Shown here piece after piece: positions 1 through 5,907 of a DNA stretch of 5,907 bases. The first letter of the stretch is position 1. Each line of letters starts with the position of its first letter. The notes beneath the pieces were generated by a model. The model was not told the DNA's origin, made no database searches, and was given only the letters and a program-made list of their open reading frames with translations. The position numbers were made by a program, and so were the translations under genes. The stretch is from an uncultured bacterium (GTDB lineage: Bacteria > Bacillota_I > Bacilli_A > RFN20 > CAG-826): positions 1-5,907 of the forward strand of contig CASEST010000086.1 of assembly GCA_949290725.1 (NCBI GenBank), written 5' to 3'.

Positions 1-1140
1 AAAGAGCATGATTTCTTAAATAATGTTTTTTATTATGATAAAAATATTTATGAATTCGGTAAAAGTTATTTATTTGATAACGGATTATACTACATAATGG
101 ATCCTGCTAGTATGCTAGTTAGCGAATTTTTAAATGTTAAAACCAATGATTTAGTTCTAGACTTATGTGCTGCTCCTGGTGGAAAAAGTATTTATTTATC
201 CTTAAAGAATGAAAACATTAATTTAGTATGTAATGATATATCTTATCAAAGAGCGCTCACATTATCCTCAAATATAGAAAAAATGGGGTTAGCGAACGCA
301 ATAGTTATAAATAATGATTTCTCAAAAAATTATCAAAATTTTTATAACTCTTTTGATAAAATCATCTTAGATGCTCCTTGTTCAGGAAGCGCGATGTTTA
401 GAAAAGAAACTAAAATGAAAGATGATTGGTCTTATGAAAAAGTTTTAAGTTTATCAAAAATTCAAAAAAAATTAATTTTAATAGCTTTTGATATGCTAAA
501 AAATGATGGTGAAATGATTTATTCGACTTGTTCTTTTTCTTATGAAGAGGATGAGGAAGTTATTTTTCATCTATTAAAAGAAAGAAAAAATGCGGAATTA
601 ATTTCTTTACCAGAAAATTCCTTATTTTATAGACATAACAGTTTAAAAGAAACAATCCATATTTTCCCTCATCTTTATAATGGGGAAGGTCAATTTATCG
701 CTAAAATTAAAAAAAGAGGTTCTTTAAATTTAAATAGAAATATTTTAGTTGATGAAAAAAATAGACAAATCTATGACATATTAAAAACATACGATTTACA
801 TTTTAAGTTTATCAAAAAAATCAATACCATACTTTATGGTTCAAATTTTTCAATAAATTTAGATAAAATACCTTTAATAAGATTTGGGTTAAATATTGGA
901 ACAATAAAAAAGGAGGCGATTATTCCTTCTTTTCATTTAGCTCACTTCCTCTCTCCAAAAAATAGCATTAAATTAGATGAAGCCGAATTAAAAAAATATT
1001 TACATGGCGAGACAATAAATAAAAAACTAGAATTAGCCGATGGCTATTATCTAGTTTCTTACAATGATATTAATCTCGGTTTTGTAAAATATGGAAAGGG
1101 GATTCTTAAAAATTTTTATCCAAAAGGATTAAGAAGATAA
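1..1140 (+). CDS. rsmF: RsmF-type 16S rRNA (cytosine-C5) methyltransferase, NOL1/NOP2/Sun family, 5'-partial
   Basis: This is an S-adenosylmethionine-dependent enzyme that makes 5-methylcytosine in ribosomal RNA. Frame 1 is open from base 1, and residues before the first ATG (base 97) still fit the family (the G-x-YY-x-MDPASML stretch, usually YxQDPSAM). The real start is therefore upstream and about 379 residues are visible. Counting from base 1, motif I DLCAAPGGKS is at 54-63, motif IV DAPCSGSAMF at 124-133 (Cys127, release cysteine) and motif VI YSTCSFS at 174-180 (Cys177, catalytic nucleophile). PHLYNGEGQF follows near 223. The C-terminal part, ending LKNFYPKGLRR, matches the PUA-like RNA-binding domain of RsmF proteins. 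Bacillota members are roughly 430-460 residues, so about 60-80 N-terminal residues are probably missing. The last 12 bases overlap the convergent plsC. The family is secure. The exact target cytosine (C1407 in E. coli RsmF) is inferred, and Bacillota homologues may modify several sites. Confidence 0.9.
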   Translation, partial: KEHDFLNNVFYYDKNIYEFGKSYLFDNGLYYIMDPASMLVSEFLNVKTNDLVLDLCAAPGGKSIYLSLKNENINLVCNDISYQRALTLSSNIEKMGLANAIVINNDFSKNYQNFYNSFDKIILDAPCSGSAMFRKETKMKDDWSYEKVLSLSKIQKKLILIAFDMLKNDGEMIYSTCSFSYEEDEEVIFHLLKERKNAELISLPENSLFYRHNSLKETIHIFPHLYNGEGQFIAKIKKRGSLNLNRNILVDEKNRQIYDILKTYDLHFKFIKKINTILYGSNFSINLDKIPLIRFGLNIGTIKKEAIIPSFHLAHFLSPKNSIKLDEAELKKYLHGETINKKLELADGYYLVSYNDINLGFVKYGKGILKNFYPKGLRR

Positions 1141-1881
1141 TTTATTTTTAAATTCTTGTAAAACTATATTCGTCTTAGTTTCAGTTAGTAAAGCTAGATC
1201 AGTCGTTTTTTTATCTAAATAATCATTTTCGTTAAATTCTAATACTTTTTTAATATAAACATCGAATTTTTTTGAATTGTCTTTAAAAGATAAAACTTTT
1301 TGATCACCAGTAATCGCAAAAGCTAAGATTCCTTTTTTGCTTTTATACGCTGGTCTAAAAGTTCCATGATGATAACATAAAGTCTTATAAATATTAGTTT
1401 TATTTCTTGTCCCTTCGGGGAAAATCATAATATCTAACTTTTTATCGCTATCCAACTTCTTTTGTATTGAATTCATAACTTTTAGACTTTGTTTTAAATT
1501 ATCGCGATCCATAAATTCACCATCTAAAATCTTGATGACTCTACCTACTAATGGGTATTTTTTTGTTTCGATTTTAGCAACGAAAGTAACAGGTTTTTTA
1601 GCACAAGCAATAAAAATTAAGGGATCTAAATCAGAAATATGATTACATACAAATAAATGATTTTCGTTTGAAGAAATGTGGTTATAATATTCTAAAAATT
1701 CTTCATCATGAATCTTTACATTAAAAGCTTTAAAAATTTTTAGAATGAGAGTTTGAACTTTAGAAAAACGTAATTCTAAACTATATTTTTCAGGATGTCT
1801 CGAATATGAAATAATCCAAGAAAAATAAGCTCCTATAATAGGAAAAATAACTTTAAAAACAACCTTAAGATACTTAAACAT
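1129..1881 (-). CDS. plsC: 1-acyl-sn-glycerol-3-phosphate acyltransferase (PlsC/LPLAT family)
   Basis: It probably transfers an acyl group to the sn-2 position of lysophosphatidic acid, giving phosphatidic acid at the inner face of the membrane. I chose the ATG at 1881 (250 residues): AGAAGG lies 10 bases upstream and the overlap with the pulA stop is only 8 bases. A TTG at 1902 would add seven residues. Residues 4-25 form a hydrophobic membrane anchor. The catalytic HX4D motif is NHISDLD (His81, Asp86), motif II is GEFMDRD (121-127), and motif III FPEGTR (154-159) binds the glycerol phosphate. The motif IV region reads ILAFAITG, where many members have a proline (PVAI-like), a mild deviation. 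Length is typical of the family. It is the last gene of the minus-strand run, and its 3' end overlaps the convergent methyltransferase gene by 12 bases. Acceptor and acyl-donor specificity cannot be read from sequence, so another lysophospholipid acyltransferase role is possible. Confidence 0.88.
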   Translation of the reverse strand: MFKYLKVVFKVIFPIIGAYFSWIISYSRHPEKYSLELRFSKVQTLILKIFKAFNVKIHDEEFLEYYNHISSNENHLFVCNHISDLDPLIFIACAKKPVTFVAKIETKKYPLVGRVIKILDGEFMDRDNLKQSLKVMNSIQKKLDSDKKLDIMIFPEGTRNKTNIYKTLCYHHGTFRPAYKSKKGILAFAITGDQKVLSFKDNSKKFDVYIKKVLEFNENDYLDKKTTDLALLTETKTNIVLQEFKNKLSS

Positions 1882-4024
1882 TGGATGCAGCCTTCTTTTC
1901 AAAAACGAATGTCGAGTGTGCAGAAATCATTGAAGATTTAACATATAAATCGCTGTTTTTTAAGAAACCGCCGTCGCTACAAACCATTAAATAATAGTCA
2001 TCAAAAATATAATTAATTTTTGTATCAGTAGGATTTATTACGATAATATAATCTTTATCATCAAGGGAATGAATTTGAATTGCTAATAGATGATTGTCCA
2101 AATTAGTAAATAAATTCATTTTTCCAATTACATCTGGTTCTTCGCTATTTATACGGAAATAATTCTTCCTAAAATCAATCATTGATTTTAGGAAAATCGA
2201 CATGTTATACCTTTCATCTAAAGTTGACCATCTAAACATATTATAATAATCCCCTTTATTATAGGTATTATCTATATAATACTTAGTTAAACCGATTTCT
2301 TGACCAGCATGGAAAAAAGGAATTCCAAAAGATAATAAGACAACAGCGTTAATTTGTCGAATTATGTCCAAAACTTTATTGACATCACCATTACCATAAA
2401 TCGAAGAAATTTTATCATATAAGGTAAAATTGTCGTGGCATTCAACATAATTTATTGACTGCGATGGTTTTATAAAACGTTTTGGATAAACGAAATCAAG
2501 ACAACAGCCTAAAAAAGCAAATTTAAATCCTTCAATATAATCTAAATTTCCAGATAAATATCCGCCAATTTTTAATTTATCTTCGCCGTTTGGTCCTTTT
2601 AAAATATCGCGGAAAGTATCATTAAAGAATGCGATTTCTTCCATTTTAAAAGCATTCAAAATAGAAGCTTTTCTTTCGCTAGGAAGTTCAGTATTTAAAT
2701 CCCAACCTTCGCCATAAACCATGAAATCAGGTTTAATATCGCGGCAAACTTTTAAAATTCTATTCATTGTAGTTGTATCTAAAATACCCATTAAATCAAA
2801 TCTATAACCATCAACTCCATATTCTTCAACCCAGAATTTGCAACAATCGATGATCATTTTTCTGACCATAGGTCTCTCGCTATTTATATCATTTCCGCAA
2901 CCGGTTCCATTACATAAGACACCATTTTTTCTTTTTCTAAAATAATAACCTGGGACTGTTTTTTCAAAACTAGAAAGGAATCCTTCATAAACATGATTAA
3001 AGACAACATCCATATTGACTTTAATTCCCTTCCTATGAAGGGCAGCAATCATCTTTTTGCACTCGATAATTCGAGAATACCCATCATTTGGGTCAGTGGC
3101 ATAACTGCCTTCAGGAACAAAAAATTGTTGAGGGTCGTATCCCCAGTTATATGTGGTCGATGGTGATAATTCATCAATAGTTTTAAAATCATAAAAAGGA
3201 AGAATTTGAACGTGAGTTACTCCTAAAAAAGTTAAATAGTCTAAACCGGCAGGATGACCTCCCTTAGTTTTTCTTCCTTCTTCGACTAATCCTAAATACT
3301 TACCTTTATTTTCGATATTTGTCGAATTTTCTATAGTAAAATCACGTATATCTAATTCATAAATAATGGTATCTAAATAAGAATTATAAGTAGGTAATTT
3401 ATTATCGTGTAAATCAATTTTAGTTTTCTCAAAATCAACCACAATTGATTCCTTACCATTTGCGCTTGATGCTTTACCATATGGATCAGTCGTATAAGAA
3501 ACTATTTCGCTATTTGTTACGGCATATAAATAATGGTATCCATCATAATTCCCATTTAAAGAGATAGAGAAAACACCTTTTTCACCTCTTTTTAAATAAT
3601 AAATTACATAATCACTTTGTGCGTCCTCGCGCAACATAATTGCAACTTTGCTGGCTAATGGAGCCCATAATTTAAATACAGTTTTCTTTTTTGAATAAGT
3701 AAAACCTAAGTCATTCCCAGTATAATTATATTCCTCATCAAAATTTGGGAAATCTATCGCTTCATTGACATTAACAGGAATTATTCCATAATTTTCTATC
3801 CATATACGGTAAGAATTTCCTAAAACAAATCCTTCACTAAAATAACAAGTATATAAGCAAATTCCATTTAAAAAAACTTGTTTTTTCATCTCTAACTTAA
3901 CAGTTCTTGTATCATTGATAACCACATTAATTGGTGTATGATCACTTTTTTGTATTGATGAAAATAAGAAAACATTAACTGTATTATAATTAACAAGATT
4001 AGCTCCAAAATAAGTATCAACCAT
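1874..4024 (-). CDS. pulA: Type I pullulanase (glycogen/alpha-glucan debranching enzyme, GH13)
   Basis: It hydrolyses alpha-1,6 branch points in pullulan, glycogen or limit dextrins. The 716 residues match the roughly 718 of Bacillus subtilis AmyX. There is an N-terminal beta domain (about 1-95), then a CBM48-like domain (about 103-195, opening DLGFTYSKKKTVFKLWAP), the GH13 barrel (about 215-600) and a C-terminal beta-sandwich. The type I signature YNWGYDP is at 292-298. Conserved region I is DVVFNH (339-344), region II DGYRFDLMG (405-413, nucleophile Asp410), region III YGEGW (437-441, acid/base Glu439) and region IV ECHDN (528-532, Asp531). All catalytic residues are intact. No signal peptide is visible, so it should be cytoplasmic and act on stored glycogen or imported maltodextrins. 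The ATG overlaps the acpS TGA by 8 bases, suggesting translational coupling; only a weak G-rich ribosome site precedes it. No other glycogen genes are in view. A perfect palindrome lies in codons 611-620. Confidence 0.95.
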   Translation of the reverse strand: MVDTYFGANLVNYNTVNVFLFSSIQKSDHTPINVVINDTRTVKLEMKKQVFLNGICLYTCYFSEGFVLGNSYRIWIENYGIIPVNVNEAIDFPNFDEEYNYTGNDLGFTYSKKKTVFKLWAPLASKVAIMLREDAQSDYVIYYLKRGEKGVFSISLNGNYDGYHYLYAVTNSEIVSYTTDPYGKASSANGKESIVVDFEKTKIDLHDNKLPTYNSYLDTIIYELDIRDFTIENSTNIENKGKYLGLVEEGRKTKGGHPAGLDYLTFLGVTHVQILPFYDFKTIDELSPSTTYNWGYDPQQFFVPEGSYATDPNDGYSRIIECKKMIAALHRKGIKVNMDVVFNHVYEGFLSSFEKTVPGYYFRKRKNGVLCNGTGCGNDINSERPMVRKMIIDCCKFWVEEYGVDGYRFDLMGILDTTTMNRILKVCRDIKPDFMVYGEGWDLNTELPSERKASILNAFKMEEIAFFNDTFRDILKGPNGEDKLKIGGYLSGNLDYIEGFKFAFLGCCLDFVYPKRFIKPSQSINYVECHDNFTLYDKISSIYGNGDVNKVLDIIRQINAVVLLSFGIPFFHAGQEIGLTKYYIDNTYNKGDYYNMFRWSTLDERYNMSIFLKSMIDFRKNYFRINSEEPDVIGKMNLFTNLDNHLLAIQIHSLDDKDYIIVINPTDTKINYIFDDYYLMVCSDGGFLKNSDLYVKSSMISAHSTFVFEKKAASNV
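1892..1897 (-). promoter_or_regulatory. Ribosome binding site favouring the ATG start of plsC
   Basis: On the minus strand the bases read AGAAGG, ten bases before the ATG at 1881. The alternative TTG at 1902 lies upstream of this site and so cannot use it. The site sits inside the last codons of pulA, so initiation at plsC is probably coupled to termination of pulA. Confidence 0.55.
2166..2194. repeat. Perfect 29-base palindrome inside pulA
   Basis: Fourteen bases on each side of C2180 are perfectly complementary (left arm TTCCTAAAATCAAT, right arm ATTGATTTTAGGAA). On the pulA transcript it spans codons 611-620 (FLKSMIDFRK). As RNA it could fold into a hairpin of 12-13 pairs once the central bases open. 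It is not followed by a T-run in either direction, so it does not look like an intrinsic terminator. Its function, if any, is unknown. Confidence 0.7.
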
Positions 4025-4334
4025 AAATTACAATCCCCACACAATATTCATTTTCATGAGATAAACTAGCGGAATAAATATTGCTTAAATATTCTACATA
4101 AATCGCGCCATTTATCTTCTTTTTTACAATAATTTTTGATAAATCAACTGCTAAAATGTTTAATTCTAAACATTTTATTAAAGCTTCTTTTAATGCAAAG
4201 CGTGAAGCTAAGTATTGAGCTTTATTATCAGATAATTCGTATTCTATATACTCTTCATCGGCAAGAATCTTTTTTGCCAACATATCTTTATTAACAAATC
4301 TCGGAATATATGTCAAATCAATTCCAACATTCAT
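4017..4334 (-). CDS. acpS: Holo-[acyl-carrier-protein] synthase (4'-phosphopantetheinyl transferase, AcpS)
   Basis: It transfers the 4'-phosphopantetheine arm of coenzyme A to a serine of acyl carrier protein, activating ACP for fatty acid synthesis. Visible group I signatures are GID at 4-6 (Asp6, Mg2+ ligand), SRFALKEALIKCL at 44-56 (Glu50, second metal ligand, next to Lys49) and SLSHE at 90-94 (His93). At 105 residues it is shorter than most members (about 115-125), with the helical middle compressed, but all core motifs are present and it looks complete. The ATG at 4334 is two bases after the ftsK stop, with AAAGG nine bases upstream, so it is probably co-transcribed with and coupled to ftsK. 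Its TGA stop sits inside the pulA start. Codons 53-61 contain an 11-bp inverted repeat. The presence of plsC two genes downstream is consistent with a lipid-synthesis role. Confidence 0.92.
   Translation of the reverse strand: MNVGIDLTYIPRFVNKDMLAKKILADEEYIEYELSDNKAQYLASRFALKEALIKCLELNILAVDLSKIIVKKKINGAIYVEYLSNIYSASLSHENEYCVGIVIYG
4035..4038 (-). promoter_or_regulatory. Weak ribosome binding site for pulA
   Basis: The only purine-rich candidate before the pulA ATG at 4024 is GGGG followed by AT, ten bases upstream. It pairs poorly with the 16S rRNA tail. Because start and acpS stop overlap (ATGGTTGA), pulA is more likely translated by re-initiation of ribosomes finishing acpS. Confidence 0.25.
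4152..4177. repeat. 11-bp inverted repeat with 4-base loop inside acpS
   Basis: The arms TAAAATGTTTA (4152-4162) and TAAACATTTTA (4167-4177) are perfect complements separated by ATTC. It covers acpS codons 53-61 (IKCLELNIL). The arms are almost all A/T, so chance in AT-rich coding sequence is a reasonable explanation. No U-tract follows that would make it a terminator. Confidence 0.5.
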
Positions 4335-4336
4335 TA

Positions 4337-5907
4337 TTATTTACCTTTATTTACTATAGTGGTCTGCTCAATGCTTCCAGCAAATTCATGTTTACTTGTA
4401 TCATAATTATGAACCAATACCCTACTTCCTTTAGAAGAATTAGTTGCTGGATCTTCACTAACGATTCCTTCTTTTTGAAGTCTTTTGAACATTCTCGAAG
4501 CGCGATTGAAACCGATTGAGAAAGTAGTTTGAATTCGGCTCATTGAAATATATTCTTCACTCATCGTCCACTTTTTAACTTCTTGATAAATATCATCATC
4601 GCTTCCAAATCTAGATTCTTTCGCACTCTCTACTAAGGTCGTATCTTGAGAGATTGGTCGATTAATTATTTCCATAATTTCTTCATCATATTCTGGTGAA
4701 TAATTGCTTCTTAAATAGTCACAAACAGCTTTAATTTCTTCATTAGAAACCAATGTGCCTTGACAACGAACTAACGAGGTAGCTGATACGATTGGACTTT
4801 TAATAAGCATATCGCCATTGCCTAGCAATTTTTCTGCTCCAGCTTGGTCTAGAATGGTTGATGAATCGGTGGAAGAGAACAAATATAAAGCGACTCTTGA
4901 AGGCATGTTGGCCTTAATAACCCCATTAATTACATCTACTGTTGGTCTTTGTGTAGCAATAATCATGTGTATACCTGCAGCCCTAGCTTTTTGGCCAATT
5001 CTAACAACAGGCTCGCTTATATGTTTATTTTGCTCAATTAAATCAGCGTATTCATCAATAACTACTACTATAATTGGCAATGGTTCCTTTCCATTAGCAA
5101 CGCACCAAGCATTATATTCTTTTAATTTTGCGCAGTCAGTCTCTTTAAACTTGGCATATCTATCTTCCATGATATCGCAAACTTTCATCAAAACATCATA
5201 AGGCTTTTCACTATCGCTATTGTCAATAGGTGGGCATAATAAATGCGGAATCTCACGATATCTACTTAATTCAACACTCTTTGGATCAATCAAAACTAGT
5301 TTCAATTGATCAGGCGAATTACGCATAATTAAAGTCATAATTAAACTATGCATAAAAACAGATTTTCCCGAACCAGTTGTACCAGCTACTAAAAGATGTG
5401 GCAAATCTTGTAAATCAACAGTTAGAAGTTCGTTATTAATATCTTTACCAAAGAAAATATTAGTTGGTTTAGTTTTTGGTAATTTATTTAAAGCTTGCAT
5501 ACAATCTTTAAAATTAACAACGGAGCAAATTGCATTAGCAATTTCTAAACCGGAGGTAGTTTTACCTAAAACTATAGGTGAGAATCTTGTTCTAATTCCA
5601 CCTAAACGAATGGAAATATCGTTTAAATAAGTCTCAAAACCTTTAATAGAACTGCTTCTTTCAGTTTGAACATCATATCTAGTGACTGATGGACCTATTT
5701 TATAAGAAACAACTCTAGCCTTTATTCCTAAATCAGTTAATGCTTGATTAATAGTATCACTACGTTCTTCAGCAATTTCTTGGTTTTTCTTATCACTCTC
5801 ATGAGTAGGTCTAGAAGCTAATAAAGTCAAAGAAGGTGCAACATATCTAACTTTACGGCGAGTTTTTTTAACTTCAGTTTGTTTTTCAATATTTTCTAAA
5901 TCAATAA
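4337..5907 (-). CDS. ftsK: FtsK/SpoIIIE family DNA translocase, N-terminus beyond window
   Basis: This is a hexameric ATP-driven motor that pumps double-stranded DNA through the closing septum. The frame stays open to the right edge. About 25 further residues upstream of a TTG at 5830, including KVRYVAPSLTLLASRP, match the linker-to-motor junction of the family, so the TTG is not the start and the membrane domain lies outside. Numbered from Leu at 5830, the alpha domain has GPSVTRYDV (46-54), Walker A is GTTGSGKS (150-157, bases 5360-5383) and Walker B is VVVIDEYADL (255-264). RAAGIHMIIATQRP follows at 283-296, then GAEKLLGNGDML (331-342). Residues about 414-462 form the gamma winged helix (TTFSIGFNRASRMFKRLQKEGI) that reads polarity motifs on DNA. 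Slightly unusual are DEYADL instead of the common DE(L/F)ADL and the segment CPPIDNSDSEKPYD (199-212), where many members have PVVTD followed by an Ala-rich helix. The visible C-terminal motor is intact. FtsK and SpoIIIE cannot be told apart here. Confidence 0.93.
   Translation of the reverse strand, partial: IDLENIEKQTEVKKTRRKVRYVAPSLTLLASRPTHESDKKNQEIAEERSDTINQALTDLGIKARVVSYKIGPSVTRYDVQTERSSSIKGFETYLNDISIRLGGIRTRFSPIVLGKTTSGLEIANAICSVVNFKDCMQALNKLPKTKPTNIFFGKDINNELLTVDLQDLPHLLVAGTTGSGKSVFMHSLIMTLIMRNSPDQLKLVLIDPKSVELSRYREIPHLLCPPIDNSDSEKPYDVLMKVCDIMEDRYAKFKETDCAKLKEYNAWCVANGKEPLPIIVVVIDEYADLIEQNKHISEPVVRIGQKARAAGIHMIIATQRPTVDVINGVIKANMPSRVALYLFSSTDSSTILDQAGAEKLLGNGDMLIKSPIVSATSLVRCQGTLVSNEEIKAVCDYLRSNYSPEYDEEIMEIINRPISQDTTLVESAKESRFGSDDDIYQEVKKWTMSEEYISMSRIQTTFSIGFNRASRMFKRLQKEGIVSEDPATNSSKGSRVLVHNYDTSKHEFAGSIEQTTIVNKGK
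4344..4348 (-). promoter_or_regulatory. Ribosome binding site for acpS
   Basis: The minus strand reads AAAGG, nine bases before the acpS ATG at 4334. It is formed by the final Lys-Gly codons of ftsK, so the two genes share sequence for termination and re-initiation. Confidence 0.55.

Noticed and set aside
97..99. ATG as start of the rRNA methyltransferase
   Set aside because: This Met lies within the conserved DPASML segment and the frame is open with family-like residues back to base 1, so the gene begins outside the window.
464..471. Run of eight A bases (and a run of seven at 709-715) as possible slippage or frameshift sites
   Set aside because: Runs this long are expected in such AT-rich sequence; the frame context does not form a standard X-XXY-YYZ slippery heptamer and the zero frame encodes an intact protein.
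910..916. Perfect AAGGAGG ribosome-site-like sequence inside the methyltransferase gene
   Set aside because: No ATG, GTG or TTG follows at usable distance, and the bases simply encode Lys-Lys-Glu-Ala.
1103..1135. Possible bidirectional terminator at the convergent junction
   Set aside because: There is a 7-bp TTCTTAA/TTAAGAA pairing and a 4-bp ATCC/GGAT hairpin, but both are weak, they overlap each other, and neither is followed by a proper T-run.
1882..1902. TTG start seven codons upstream of the plsC ATG
   Set aside because: It would increase the overlap with pulA to 29 bases and lies upstream of the AGAAGG site, which fits the ATG at 1881 instead.
4310..4519. Plus-strand open frame of 69 codons
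   Set aside because: It lies opposite the start of acpS and the C-terminal gamma domain of ftsK, both clearly real, and its peptide shows no recognisable family.
4818..5201. Plus-strand open frame of 127 codons with hydrophobic stretches
   Set aside because: It is the complement of the conserved FtsK motor core; the hydrophobic character arises from antisense reading of that region. No ribosome site or family match is evident.
5828..5830. TTG as start of the FtsK gene
   Set aside because: The frame continues to the window edge with linker-type residues matching FtsK proteins; a start here would omit part of the conserved junction and the membrane domain.

Overview
The window reads as ordinary, extremely compact chromosomal DNA from a low-GC Gram-positive-type bacterium: Bacillota or a relative close to the Acholeplasma/Erysipelotrichia/RF39 side of the Bacilli. 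The signs are strong A+T bias, Bacillota-like versions of all five proteins, and a type I pullulanase of the AmyX length class. The standard code (table 11) applies: acpS ends in TGA and tryptophans are read from TGG. That argues against a Mycoplasma/Spiroplasma-type code. The lineage assignment is inference; no rRNA or marker phylogeny is available here.

Layout: a single plus-strand gene occupies the left end (1-1140). It is an RsmF-type rRNA m5C methyltransferase whose 5' end lies before the window. The rest is a minus-strand run, in transcription order: an FtsK/SpoIIIE DNA translocase (4337 to beyond the right edge), acpS (4017-4334), a type I pullulanase pulA (1874-4024) and a plsC-like acyltransferase (1129-1881). 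ftsK and acpS are separated by 2 bases, acpS/pulA overlap by 8, and pulA/plsC overlap by 8 (ATG start; 29 if an upstream TTG is used). plsC and the rRNA methyltransferase converge and overlap by 12. Only two bases of the window are non-coding. No tRNA, rRNA, mobile element, CRISPR array, attachment site or convincing terminator was seen, and the promoter of the minus-strand unit must lie right of the window.

How the genes relate: the four minus-strand genes look translationally coupled and probably share one transcript, but they do not form one pathway. FtsK moves DNA through the division septum. AcpS loads phosphopantetheine onto acyl carrier protein, and PlsC uses activated acyl groups to build phosphatidic acid, so those two share a lipid-synthesis theme. 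Pullulanase debranches glycogen or imported alpha-glucans. The likeliest reading is a streamlined housekeeping operon.

I did not find a novel system here. The points worth a second look are a perfect 29-base palindrome inside pulA, a second hairpin inside acpS, the completely spacer-free gene arrangement including the convergent overlap, and some family-motif deviations in FtsK and PlsC.
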